Shown here: piece after piece, positions 25,151 to 33,934 of the stretch
How positions within the stretch are numbered: position 1 is the stretch's first letter
Layout of the letters: every line of letters starts with the position of its first letter
Assembly: GCF_014212495.1 (NCBI RefSeq)
Contig: NZ_JACKZC010000012.1
Location: forward strand, 49,084 to 113,083
DNA from: Pontibacter sp. Tf4
GTDB lineage: Bacteria; Bacteroidota; Bacteroidia; Cytophagales; Hymenobacteraceae
DNA: 64,000 bases
Reading direction: 5' to 3'
Position numbers and translations under genes: made by a program
The notes under the pieces: generated by a model
Seen by the model: only the letters and a program-made list of their open reading frames with translations
Told to the model about the DNA's origin: nothing
Database searches by the model: none

Positions 25151-26404
25151 TTGGAAAAGATAAAACACGACCCTTACGCAGTGCTGCGACTGCCGGAGTT
25201 CCGGTTATACATTTCGGCGCGCCTGTGCATTACCCTGGCCATGCAGATACAGGCCGTTATAGTTGGCTGGCAGATCTACGACCTTACCAACGACCCGCTC
25301 TCGCTGGGGCTGATCGGCCTGGCCGAGGCTATTCCTTCTATAGTTGTGTCGTTGTATGCCGGTTACCTGGCCGATATGGTGCCCCGTAAAAAGATTATTA
25401 TGGTAGTAGTAACGGTACTGATGCTATGCTCGGCGGCGCTGCTCTACTTTACACTGGATATAAGCAATACGCTTGCGGTTTTCGGGGTACTGCCTATTTA
25501 CGCGGTCATCTTTATCAGTGGGCTGGCGCGTGGTTTTATGAACCCGGCCGTATTCTCGTTTATGCCGCAACTGGTAACAGGCAAGCAACTATACGCCAAT
25601 GCCATTACCTGGAGCAGCACTACCTGGCAGGCAGCTTCGCTGGTTGGTCCGGCTATAGGGGGCCTGGTGTATGGTTTTTACGGTATCACGGCTGCTTATG
25701 CAACGGATGCTATCCTGGTATTTCTTTCGCTGGTGTCGTTTGCACTGATCGGGGCCAAGCCGTTGCCGGAAAATATTAATCCTCAGAACCTGAAGGAAAG
25801 CCTGAAATCGGGGCTGAAGTTTGTGTTCGGTAACCAGGTTATCTTAAATGCGATCTCGCTGGATATGTTTGCGGTGCTGTTTGGAGGTGCCGTAGCGCTG
25901 CTGCCTGTTTTTGCTTCTGATATCCTGAAGATTGGCCCGCAGGGGCTCGGTTTTCTGCGCGCAGCACCGGCAGTTGGCTCTGTAGTTATGGCCGTCTGGA
26001 TGGCCTACCACCCGATTACGGTACAGGCCGGTAAAAAAATGCTGTGGTGTGTGGCCGGTTTCGGTGTGAGCCTGATCCTGTTTGGTTTCTCTACCAGTTT
26101 CTGGTTCTCGCTGGTCATGCTTGTCCTGAGCGGTGCTTTTGATAGTATAAGCGTCATCATCCGTTCTACGCTCATCCATACCCTTACCCCGGAATACATG
26201 AAAGGCCGGGTATCATCGGTGAACAGTATTTTTATCGGCTCTTCTAACGAGATAGGGGCTTTCCGGGCGGGGGCTATGGCCAGCTGGCTGGGAGCAGTGC
26301 CGTCGGTGGTGCTGGGCGGTTTAATTACCTTAGGGGTAGTGGGCATTACAGCTGCCAAAGCCGACAAGCTCCGTAACCTGGACCTGGAGCCGCAGACAGC
26401 GTAA
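25151..26404 (+). CDS. MFS transporter, DHA3/EntS-like
   Basis: 417 residues with about 12 hydrophobic segments. The N-terminal half contains the MFS loop motif GYLADMVPRKK near 75-85 and a sequence like the EntS/MefA drug-exporter group (PLSLGLIGLAEAIP). Likely exports a small molecule or drug; the substrate is unknown. The start is TTG after the purine-rich GAGAAGAAGGGA. Ended by the terminator at 26423. Confidence 0.85.
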   Translation: MEKIKHDPYAVLRLPEFRLYISARLCITLAMQIQAVIVGWQIYDLTNDPLSLGLIGLAEAIPSIVVSLYAGYLADMVPRKKIIMVVVTVLMLCSAALLYFTLDISNTLAVFGVLPIYAVIFISGLARGFMNPAVFSFMPQLVTGKQLYANAITWSSTTWQAASLVGPAIGGLVYGFYGITAAYATDAILVFLSLVSFALIGAKPLPENINPQNLKESLKSGLKFVFGNQVILNAISLDMFAVLFGGAVALLPVFASDILKIGPQGLGFLRAAPAVGSVVMAVWMAYHPITVQAGKKMLWCVAGFGVSLILFGFSTSFWFSLVMLVLSGAFDSISVIIRSTLIHTLTPEYMKGRVSSVNSIFIGSSNEIGAFRAGAMASWLGAVPSVVLGGLITLGVVGITAAKADKLRNLDLEPQTA

Positions 26405-26422
26405 CTATAAACTATAACTATA

Positions 26423-26468
26423 AACCAGGAGCGGCACCACATCTGCTGTAGTGCCGCTCCTGGTTTTC
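26423..26468. terminator. Bidirectional terminator between the MFS and bTHX genes
   Basis: Perfect 15-bp stem AACCAGGAGCGGCAC / GTGCCGCTCCTGGTT with T-rich flank, between converging genes. Confidence 0.9.
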
Positions 26469-26469
26469 C

Positions 26470-26592
26470 TTACTTTTCGGCTGCCTGCTTTTCTGAAGCA
26501 GCATTTTTCTTGTTGGCTTTGTGTGGTCGCCTATTGCCGTAGCTACCTTTGGCTATCTTGCCTTTTTTCGATTTTTTATCTCCTTTTCCCAT
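26470..26592 (-). CDS. 30S ribosomal protein bTHX
   Basis: A 40-residue gene: MGKGDKKSKKGKIAKGSYGN at the start, then RRPHK and an Ala/Lys/Glu tail. The MGKGDKK..KGKI..GSYG.RRP pattern is the signature of the Thx family, which fills a cavity at the top of the 30S head in Thermus. The Bacteroidota form carries a C-terminal extension, as here. Monocistronic, convergent with the MFS gene. Confidence 0.92.
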   Translation of the reverse strand: MGKGDKKSKKGKIAKGSYGNRRPHKANKKNAASEKQAAEK

Positions 26593-26658
26593 AATTGGTT
26601 TAGTTAGTTTAGCAGATGCTACCTCATACGGGTAAGGTATAGTTATTGGTTATAGTTG

Positions 26659-27660
26659 TTATTCCAATACCACACGCTGGTGCACTACCTGGTTGCCCAT
26701 AGTTGCAGTTAAAAAGTAGAGTCCTTTGAGCTTAGGTAGTTCATGCATTGGCAACTCAAACAAATGGCTCCTGCTGGTTATAGTTTTAGTGTACACTACC
26801 CGGCCGGCTACATCCTTTAGCTGTAAAATAGTTTGCTGGTTAGCTGCATTGCTGATAGTGATATTGCAGTTACGGTTTTCGCAGGGGTTTGGCAGAATGG
26901 CAGCCTGCATGGCGTCTCCGGCATCCCAGGCAACGGCTACTGTAGCAGAATAGCTGTGTGTGTTATCGAAGTCCACCTGCTTCAGACGGTAATAGTTTAT
27001 GCCCCGCAACGGCAGCTTATCCAGTAAACTATAGCTTTGCGGCGTAGATGTGGTGCCACGGCCCTGCACGGTGGCTATACTCTTAAAAGACTTGCCATCG
27101 GCGCTGCGCTCCACATCAAAATGGCTGTTGTTCAGTTCGCTGGCTGTCTCCCATTTTAAATCGATCCCACTTTCGGTGGCTTTCCCTTTAAAACTGGTGA
27201 GCTCAACGGGGAGCGGAGTAATATCTCCGCATTCAAAAGACTCATCATACCAGAGGTCAACCATAACCTTTTCACCGTTGTCAAGCCAGATTGTTACTTT
27301 TAATATTCCATCCTTAAAGGTATTCGCGTTTATCTTAAAAGGATAGGTATTTACTTCTGCCGATATCTCACTATCAGGAATCGTGTGATCCTGTCCCTGA
27401 GTTGGAGTAACTGTTATTTCTGAAACAATATCACAGATGTCCTGAAAAAAAAGCTCGACATCTAATTGGTCATTCTGTGGGCCTCCTCCCTGGTTTATAG
27501 CAGGAGTAACGCTCACATATCCAATTCTAAAACAATCATTATAGGTATAAGTGCAAGGCTGTGGGTCTGGTACTGGTGTGGCTTGTGCCAGCGTCTGGTG
27601 AAGTGGCAGAGCAATTAAAATGGAGGAAAGAAGTATAGTGCAATAAGTAAAATTTTTCAT
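26659..27660 (-). CDS. T9SS type A sorting domain-containing protein
   Basis: 333 residues. Signal peptide (to TLAQA), a beta-rich N-terminal region with several Cys, and a middle domain LPVELTSFKGKATESGIDLK of the kind commonly found before T9SS sorting domains. The C-terminal sorting domain (about 250-333) has PNPCENRNCNITI, LKDVAGRVVY, LKGLYFLT and the final VVHQRVVLE. It should be exported across the outer membrane by the type IX system and anchored or released. The ligand or activity is not evident. Confidence 0.9.
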   Translation of the reverse strand: MKNFTYCTILLSSILIALPLHQTLAQATPVPDPQPCTYTYNDCFRIGYVSVTPAINQGGGPQNDQLDVELFFQDICDIVSEITVTPTQGQDHTIPDSEISAEVNTYPFKINANTFKDGILKVTIWLDNGEKVMVDLWYDESFECGDITPLPVELTSFKGKATESGIDLKWETASELNNSHFDVERSADGKSFKSIATVQGRGTTSTPQSYSLLDKLPLRGINYYRLKQVDFDNTHSYSATVAVAWDAGDAMQAAILPNPCENRNCNITISNAANQQTILQLKDVAGRVVYTKTITSRSHLFELPMHELPKLKGLYFLTATMGNQVVHQRVVLE

Positions 27661-28194
27661 AGCGTGGGTATTTAGGTTCGGAACTATCGGCAGTATCGGC
27701 TACATACCCGGTGTCAGGGGTAACGGGGTGTTGCGGCTTTAGCGAGGGTGCGTGAGTAAGCCGTATTGTAGAGGGGAAACAGGCGCTTTTTGCAGGCAGC
27801 AACAGGTAAAAACTTCTGTCGCCAGGCAGATGGGCAAAGCCGGCGTTACCTGTGAAAGTATGTACAATCTTTGCCAGCCTGTGCCTGTGCAGTTACTGTA
27901 ACTAAGTGTACGATTTCTATAGTTTCCCGTTAAATTAACATAAGTGTTTTTAGCAGAAGCAGTGCAAAATTTTATGGGTGCTGGTCAGGGCTGGGTATTT
28001 ACAAACTTAGCCCAAAAGCTAAACCTTTTTTTGCCGGATACTGTTACAAAAAGATGCTCTACGCTGTTAGGAAGCGCAATTCGGCTAAACCCGTAGCAGG
28101 CACTGTAACCTTATAGAGGCTGTTGTCCTGTTCGCTTCAAAATGATGTCGGGTATTTGTAACTTTACACAATTATCTAAAATAGAAAAACGGAT
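27661..28194. other. Spacer upstream of uvrA
   Basis: 534 bases between divergent genes. One CTATAG motif (near 27920). I see no conserved RNA structure, tRNA or gene; overlapping frames lack codon structure. No clean TTG-N19-TAnnTTTG promoter was found. Confidence 0.5.
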
Positions 28195-31038
28195 TTGGGT
28201 GAAATTAAATTACCGGGATCTGACGCTACTATGGCCATAACTCCTGACTATAACATCGACGAACTGGATGCACGCCAGAACATTATCATAAAAGGTGCGC
28301 GCGTACATAACCTGAAGAACCTGAGCGTGGCCCTGCCGCGTAACCAGTTTATAGTTGTAACCGGTTTGTCAGGTTCCGGAAAGTCTTCGCTGGCGTTTGA
28401 TACATTGTATGCCGAAGGGCAGCGCATGTACGTGGAAAGCCTGAGCTCTTACGCACGCCAGTTCCTGGGTCGTATGGATAAGCCGGACGTGGATTACATC
28501 AAAGGCATCAGCCCGGCCATTGCTATTGAGCAGAAAGTAAGTATAAAAAATAACCGATCCACGGTTGGTACCAGCACCGAGATCTACGATTACCTGAAGC
28601 TGCTGTATGCCCGCATTGGTAAAACCTATTCGCCGGTTTCGGGTGAGGTGGTGCGTAAAGATTCTGTAGCCGATGTGGTGGACTTTATCTTTTCGCTGGA
28701 AGATGAAGCCCGCGTTATGATACTGGCGCCGCTGCACCTGCAGAAAGACAGAACCCTCGCCAAAGAGCTGGACCTGTTGCTGCAGAAAGGCTACTCCCGA
28801 ATTTATGCCGATGGTACCGTTTACTTTATAGAGGAACTGCTGGAGCAGAAAAACCCGAAACTGGGCAAAGAGATCTATATCCTGATCGACCGGGCAGTGA
28901 TCTATAAATCAGACGAAGATCTGCAGTTCCGGATTGCCGACTCGGTGCAGACGGCTTTTTTTGAAGGGCAGGGCGAGTGTCGCGTAAAATTTGGCGACGA
29001 TGAAGAGCGTGTGTTCTCTGATAAATTTGAGCTGGATGGGATGGTGTTCGAAGAGCCTTCGGTTAACTTCTTTAGCTTTAACAACCCCTACGGTGCCTGC
29101 CAGACCTGCGAAGGTTTTGGGTCGGTGCTGGGCATTGACCCTGACCTGGTTATTCCGGATAAAAGCCTGACCGTGTACGAAGGGGCAATTGCGCCGTGGC
29201 GAAGCGACAAGATGAACGAATGGCTGCAGCCGCTGATCAAAAATGGCATCCGCTTCGATTTCCCGATCCACCGCCCGTACAACGAGCTTTCTCAGAAAGA
29301 GCAGGAATTGCTCTGGAATGGTAACAAATACTTTGATGGTCTGAACGATTTCTTCAGGCACATCCAGTCGCAGACACATAAAATTCAGTACCGTGTCATG
29401 CTGTCGCGTTACCGTGGCCGCACTACCTGCCCCGATTGCAAAGGTTCGCGCCTGCGCAAAGATGCCAGCTATGTGAAAGTGAACGGCAAAAGTATAACGG
29501 ACCTGGTGCTGATGCCGATTACACAGGTGTTGCCATTCTTCCAGAACCTGCAGTTAACTGAGCACGAAGAGAAAGTAGCTGACAGACTGGTAACCGAAGT
29601 AACAAACCGTTTAGGATACCTGGAGCGTGTTGGCTTAGGCTACCTTACCTTAAACCGACTATCCAATACCCTTTCAGGTGGCGAGAGTCAGCGCATCAAC
29701 CTGGCAACTTCCTTGGGTAGTGCGTTGGTGGGATCAATGTACATCCTGGACGAGCCAAGCATCGGCCTTCACCCCAAAGACTCTGAGCAGCTGATCGGTG
29801 TACTGCGCTCTTTGCAAAAGTTGGGGAACACGGTTATAGTTGTAGAGCACGAAGAAGAAATGATGCGCGCTGCCGACCAGCTCATCGATATTGGTCCGGA
29901 AGCTGGCTCAGGTGGTGGTAACCTGATGTTCCAGGGTACGCTGGATGAACTGACCAAAAAAGCGGATACCTATACGGCTCGTTACCTGAGCGGTCGCATG
30001 GAAGTGCCTGTGCCACGCCAGCGCCGCAAATGGCGAAACGCGATCGAGATAATCGGGGCTCGTGAGAATAACCTGAAAAACCTGAACGTGAAAGTGCCGC
30101 TGGATGTGATGACAGTGGTAACAGGCGTAAGCGGTTCCGGTAAATCGACGCTGATCAAGAAAATTCTGGCGCCGGCTATGCAAAAGCTGCACGGCTCTAC
30201 CTCGGAGGCAACCGGTAAATTCGACAAGCTGGCCGGCGATTATAACAAGATCCAACACGTAGAGTTCGTGGACCAGAACCCGATCGGAAAATCCTCGCGC
30301 TCTAACCCGGTTACCTACGTGAAGGCGTATGATGCCATCCGTACACTGTATGCCGATCAGCCATTAGCCAAAGCGCGCGGATTTAAGCCATCGCACTTCT
30401 CGTTTAACATAGAAGGTGGCCGTTGCGAAGTGTGCCAGGGTGAAGGTCAGGTAAAGATCGAAATGCAATTTATGGCTGACATTTTCCTGACCTGCGAGAG
30501 CTGCCACGGCCAACGCTTTAAGCAGGATGTGCTCGATATCAAGTATAAAGACAAGAGCATCTCCGAAGTACTGGACATGACCATTGCCGACAGCATCGAC
30601 TTCTTTGCCGATCAGCAGAAGATCATCGAAAAGCTGCGGCCATTGAATGATGTAGGCTTAGGGTACATCCGTTTGGGTCAGTCGAGCAATACACTTTCCG
30701 GTGGTGAGGCGCAGCGCGTAAAACTGGCATCCTTCCTGACAAAAGGTATACAGCCACACCACGAGAACATCCTGTTCATTTTTGATGAACCCAGCACCGG
30801 CCTGCACTTTCACGACATCAGCAAGCTACTGCAATCCATCAACGCGCTTATCGAAAACGGCAACACCGTCGTTATCATCGAGCACAACATGGACATCATC
30901 AAATCCGCAGACTGGATCATAGATCTCGGCCCGGAAGGTGGTATAAACGGTGGTCATCTGCTGTTTGAAGGCACCCCGGAAGATATGGCGAAGCTGGACG
31001 ATAACCATACCGCCCGTTTCCTGAAGGATAAACTATAG
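28195..31038 (+). CDS. uvrA: UvrABC system protein A
   Basis: 947 residues. Two ABC modules: Walker A GLSGSGKSS near 57-65 and GVSGSGKST in the second half, signatures TLSGGESQR and TLSGGEAQR. Zinc modules are CPDCKGSRLR and CEVCQGEGQ..CESCHGQRF. It is the damage-sensing ATPase of nucleotide excision repair. The start is given as TTG; an ATG 12 codons later (28231) is a good alternative. The gene contains no CTATAG motif until its last codons, where the TAG stop is part of AACTATAGTT. Confidence 0.98.
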   Translation: MGEIKLPGSDATMAITPDYNIDELDARQNIIIKGARVHNLKNLSVALPRNQFIVVTGLSGSGKSSLAFDTLYAEGQRMYVESLSSYARQFLGRMDKPDVDYIKGISPAIAIEQKVSIKNNRSTVGTSTEIYDYLKLLYARIGKTYSPVSGEVVRKDSVADVVDFIFSLEDEARVMILAPLHLQKDRTLAKELDLLLQKGYSRIYADGTVYFIEELLEQKNPKLGKEIYILIDRAVIYKSDEDLQFRIADSVQTAFFEGQGECRVKFGDDEERVFSDKFELDGMVFEEPSVNFFSFNNPYGACQTCEGFGSVLGIDPDLVIPDKSLTVYEGAIAPWRSDKMNEWLQPLIKNGIRFDFPIHRPYNELSQKEQELLWNGNKYFDGLNDFFRHIQSQTHKIQYRVMLSRYRGRTTCPDCKGSRLRKDASYVKVNGKSITDLVLMPITQVLPFFQNLQLTEHEEKVADRLVTEVTNRLGYLERVGLGYLTLNRLSNTLSGGESQRINLATSLGSALVGSMYILDEPSIGLHPKDSEQLIGVLRSLQKLGNTVIVVEHEEEMMRAADQLIDIGPEAGSGGGNLMFQGTLDELTKKADTYTARYLSGRMEVPVPRQRRKWRNAIEIIGARENNLKNLNVKVPLDVMTVVTGVSGSGKSTLIKKILAPAMQKLHGSTSEATGKFDKLAGDYNKIQHVEFVDQNPIGKSSRSNPVTYVKAYDAIRTLYADQPLAKARGFKPSHFSFNIEGGRCEVCQGEGQVKIEMQFMADIFLTCESCHGQRFKQDVLDIKYKDKSISEVLDMTIADSIDFFADQQKIIEKLRPLNDVGLGYIRLGQSSNTLSGGEAQRVKLASFLTKGIQPHHENILFIFDEPSTGLHFHDISKLLQSINALIENGNTVVIIEHNMDIIKSADWIIDLGPEGGINGGHLLFEGTPEDMAKLDDNHTARFLKDKL

Positions 31039-31063
31039 TTTGAACTATAGATAACCTCACCCC

Positions 31064-31095
31064 AGCCCTCTCCTAAAAACAGGAGAGGGCTTTTT
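31064..31095 (+). terminator. Terminator of uvrA
   Basis: Perfect 11-bp stem AGCCCTCTCCT / AGGAGAGGGCT, then TTTTTG. The preceding CCTCACCCC belongs to a pattern that I recall as widespread in Bacteroidota spacers. Confidence 0.9.
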
Positions 31096-31143
31096 GTTTA
31101 TTGCTATAGTTAGAGCGGTTCTATAGTTGCTACGGCTTTATTC

Positions 31144-31190
31144 TTGTCTGAATCAGGATTTACAGGATTTAGGGATTTTCAGGATTTGGA
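31144..31190. repeat. Short dispersed repeat, copy 2
   Basis: Contains the 18-mer TTGTCTGAATCAGGATTT shared with 5436-5453, followed by further CAGGATTT words. Confidence 0.7.
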
Positions 31191-31246
31191 CTTTTGCTAT
31201 AGTTACCAGCTATAGTTCTATAGTTGCTGTAATCAAACCACCCCTG

Positions 31247-31268
31247 CCCCTCCTTATCCAAGGAGGGG
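31247..31268. repeat. GC-rich hairpin in the uvrA-tpiA spacer
   Basis: Perfect 9-bp stem CCCCTCCTT / AAGGAGGGG with a 4-base loop, without a T run. It looks like part of a dispersed spacer element and not a terminator. Confidence 0.6.
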
Positions 31269-31330
31269 AACTCTGATACTGCTTTAAATTTAGCTACAGT
31301 GCTATAGTTGCAGACCACGAACAGACAGGC

Positions 31331-31852
31331 GCAGCCTGACACAAGGAACTATAACCACGAGAAAAGCAGATCTGCTTTAGCCAAGAGCATATACAGCAGC
31401 TATAATTAAAAAAGTTACTATCGAACTGATCTCAGTCTTTAGGTTGAGCGCCTTTGACTTATTGCGGTGCCGTCAGGCAATCCGAGGCACGAGGATAGCA
31501 AGAAGGCAGCAGCGCGATGCCCGAAGACGGGGTCTCCCGGCCTCAGAGGGAGCCAAACAAACTATAAAACTATAGGTAAGTAGAGCTCCCAGGATTGGAG
31601 GAAACTATAGTACAACGGCTTGGTTCCATCAGTAGGCAAAGTCAACTATAGAAGGATAGCCTTTGAGCATCAATTATAGGCTATGATAGATTTCTTGCTA
31701 CACTCGAATTGACAAGAGAGAACAAATAAGCGTAATCGCCAACACCACCTAACACGACAAATAATACCGCTCATATACCATAAATTACTAACTTGCCGTA
31801 AAGCAGCGGAAGCTGATAAACCAACTATAAATTCATCATCAAACTATAAAAC
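31331..31852. other. Repeat-rich spacer upstream of tpiA with an unexplained GC-rich block
   Basis: 522 bases without a supportable gene. 31440-31556 is GC-rich and sharply different from its AT-rich surroundings. On the minus strand one frame stays open over about 38 codons (PGDPVFGHRAAAFLLSSCLG inside) but has no start context. It is followed by CTATAG/ACTATAA variants up to tpiA. Confidence 0.5.
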
Positions 31853-32614
31853 ATGAGAAAACGAATTGTTGCCGGCAACTGGAAAATGAACAAGACCTAC
31901 GAAGAAGCGTTGTCGCTGGTGTCGGAGATCGATAACATGGTGAAAGACGAAGTGAATGGCGATGTAACCGTGATCGTGGCGCCGCCTTTCCCATTCCTGC
32001 AAAGCGTAGGTAAACTTACCCAGGGCAACGATAAAATGTACTTAGCGGCCCAGAACGTGAGTGAGCACGAAAGTGGCGCATTTACCGGCGAAGTTTCGGC
32101 AAGCATGCTGAAGTCGGTTGGGACGGAGTATGTGATTATTGGCCACAGCGAGCGCCGCATGTACCACCACGAAGATGCCCAGACACTTTACAAGAAACTG
32201 AAAGCAACTATAGCACAAGGCTTAAAACCGATTTTCTGTTGCGGCGAACCGCTGGAAGAGCGCGATGCAGACCGCCATTTCGAGTATGTAGGCAAGCAAC
32301 TGCACGACAGCCTGTCGTACCTGAGCAACGAGGAATTTGACCAGGTAGTGGTAGCCTATGAGCCGATCTGGGCTATTGGTACCGGCCGCACAGCCAGCAG
32401 CCAGCAGGCACAGGAAATGCATGCTTATATTCGGGAGGAACTATCCAGAATGTTTGATGCCGAAGCGGCTTTTAACTGCTCTATCCTGTATGGCGGTAGC
32501 TGTAACCCGGGCAATGCGAAGGAATTATTTGCGCAGCCAGATGTGGATGGCGGCCTGATTGGGGGAGCATCCCTGAAGTCCAGAGACTTTGCCGATATCA
32601 TTAAATCGTTCTAA
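31853..32614 (+). CDS. tpiA: Triosephosphate isomerase
   Basis: 253 residues of TIM barrel. Lys13-type substrate site in NWKMNK (9-14), electrophile His98 in IIGHSERR, catalytic Glu170 in AYEPIWAIGTG, then the phosphate-binding GGSCN. It interconverts dihydroxyacetone phosphate and glyceraldehyde 3-phosphate in glycolysis and gluconeogenesis. Monocistronic, ended by the hairpin at 32633. Confidence 0.98.
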   Translation: MRKRIVAGNWKMNKTYEEALSLVSEIDNMVKDEVNGDVTVIVAPPFPFLQSVGKLTQGNDKMYLAAQNVSEHESGAFTGEVSASMLKSVGTEYVIIGHSERRMYHHEDAQTLYKKLKATIAQGLKPIFCCGEPLEERDADRHFEYVGKQLHDSLSYLSNEEFDQVVVAYEPIWAIGTGRTASSQQAQEMHAYIREELSRMFDAEAAFNCSILYGGSCNPGNAKELFAQPDVDGGLIGGASLKSRDFADIIKSF

Positions 32615-32632
32615 GACCGAAAAATTATAGTT

Positions 32633-32670
32633 AAAAAGGCTGCTGATATAGGATGTTAGCAGCCTTTTTT
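32633..32670 (+). terminator. Terminator of tpiA
   Basis: Perfect 12-bp stem AAAAAGGCTGCT / AGCAGCCTTTTT with T run. Confidence 0.9.
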
Positions 32671-32685
32671 GTTACCTTAATTCGT

Positions 32686-32693
32686 TATCTTTG
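32686..32693 (+). promoter_or_regulatory. Promoter -7 element of the DUF6150 gene
   Basis: TATCTTTG, 15 bases before the ATG. The -33 position falls in the tpiA terminator tail and is not a clean TTG. Confidence 0.5.
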
Positions 32694-32708
32694 AGTAAAA
32701 TGTGAATT

Positions 32709-33074
32709 ATGTCTTTGTTTTTTACCTTTTGGCTGGCGCTTTTGCCTTTTTTTAAGCCTGCGGTACCAGCCGCCGAAGCAATGCCTGCCAGCAACGACCG
32801 CTGCCGTATTTATGGCAGCATTTACCTGGAGCGCGATGCCAGGTACAAAAACGACGCCCGCTATTCTGTTTTTCTGAACGAAGATGAAGCCTTTGCCGAC
32901 ATGGTGGTGTACCGCGAAAGTAACAAGCTTTTTGCCGATGCCACCGCTGTGTGGTACATCACACCCAACAAGGCCTTTGCCGATCATATTTTATACGTAA
33001 CCGATAACCGTAACTTGGCTGATATAACGGTGCACTTCACAACGGTGCGCTCATTTGCCACTTGCCGCGAATAA
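32709..33074 (+). CDS. DUF6150 family protein
   Basis: 121 residues. A hydrophobic N-terminus (signal peptide, cut near AEA) is followed by CRIYGSIYLERDARYKNDAR, the DUF6150 start. The body is built from four short repeats, AFADMVVY, LFADATAVWYI, AFADHILYV and LADITVHF, 13-15 residues apart, probably stacked beta turns. It is exported; function unknown. prmA begins nine bases after its stop, so the two are likely co-transcribed. Confidence 0.85.
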   Translation: MSLFFTFWLALLPFFKPAVPAAEAMPASNDRCRIYGSIYLERDARYKNDARYSVFLNEDEAFADMVVYRESNKLFADATAVWYITPNKAFADHILYVTDNRNLADITVHFTTVRSFATCRE

Positions 33075-33082
33075 TACAACAC

Positions 33083-33910
33083 ATGGATTTTATAGAAGTA
33101 ACCTTAAAAGTAAACGCTGAATTTGCGGACATACTGACTGCCGAGCTGGGAGAGCTGGGTTTTGATGCCTTTGTAGAGAATGAGGACGGTTTCAGTGCTT
33201 ACATTGACGAAGACAAGTTTAGCCAGCCGGAACTGGAAGAGACTATAGCCCGCTACACAGACTTTACACAAATAGACTATAGTACCCGGAAAATTGAGCG
33301 CCAGAACTGGAACGAAGAATGGGAGCGTAATTTTGAGCCGCTTTTTATCGGAGATAAAGTTTCTGTCCGCGCCTCGTTCCACGAGAAACCTGCCAATGCG
33401 GAATATGATATCGTGATCAACCCGAAAATGTCGTTTGGCACGGGCCACCACGAAACCACTACGCTCATGATTGAAAACCAGCTGACCCTAGACCACCAGG
33501 GCAAACGTGTGCTGGACATGGGCTGTGGCACCGGCATACTGGCTATTATGGCCGGCGAACTGGGCGCCAAAGAGATTGTAGCCGTAGAAATTGAAGACTG
33601 GACCGTAGAGAACGCCCGCGAAAATGCAGAACTGAACGGTTACGGAACGATAGATGTGCGCCTGGGCGGTGCTGAAACTATAGCCGGCGATAGCCCTTAC
33701 GACATTATTCTGGCCAATATCAACCGCAACGTATTGCTGGAAGATATGCCTGCCTATGTAGCAGTTCTTAAAAAAGACGGCTATCTGCTGCTAAGCGGAT
33801 TTTATACCGAAGACCTCCCGATGCTGCAGGAGCGGGCAACCGAACTGGGGCTTACCTACCTGTCGCACCATGTAAAGAACAACTGGGTTTCAGCCATCTT
33901 TCAGAAATAG
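33083..33910 (+). CDS. prmA: Ribosomal protein L11 methyltransferase
   Basis: 275 residues from the ATG giving MDFIEVTLKV; the seven upstream codons overlap the previous gene and are not conserved in style. N-terminal L11-recognition domain (1-60), then a class I methyltransferase with FGTGHHETT, the SAM loop VLDMGCGTGILA and ILANINRNVL. It trimethylates L11 of the ribosome. It lies directly downstream of the DUF6150 gene. Confidence 0.96.
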   Translation: MDFIEVTLKVNAEFADILTAELGELGFDAFVENEDGFSAYIDEDKFSQPELEETIARYTDFTQIDYSTRKIERQNWNEEWERNFEPLFIGDKVSVRASFHEKPANAEYDIVINPKMSFGTGHHETTTLMIENQLTLDHQGKRVLDMGCGTGILAIMAGELGAKEIVAVEIEDWTVENARENAELNGYGTIDVRLGGAETIAGDSPYDIILANINRNVLLEDMPAYVAVLKKDGYLLLSGFYTEDLPMLQERATELGLTYLSHHVKNNWVSAIFQK

Positions 33911-33934
33911 CCATTATCTTAAACGTACTACTCT

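Larger units (their letters stand above)
31031..31330. repeat. Densest cluster of CTATAG motifs
   Basis: Eight CTATAG cores in 300 bases (31033, 31044, and others near 31105, 31121, 31198, 31211, 31218 and 31303), several only 7-16 bases apart. It is mixed with two GC-rich hairpins. Confidence 0.85.

Noticed and set aside
27661..28194. Possible riboswitch or small RNA upstream of uvrA
   Set aside because: GC-rich stretches are present but no known riboswitch core or terminator-linked structure could be recognised.
31440..31556. GC-rich block as a degraded gene or RNA
   Set aside because: No start codon or recognised domain or RNA fold; kept as a finding but not called as a feature of known type.
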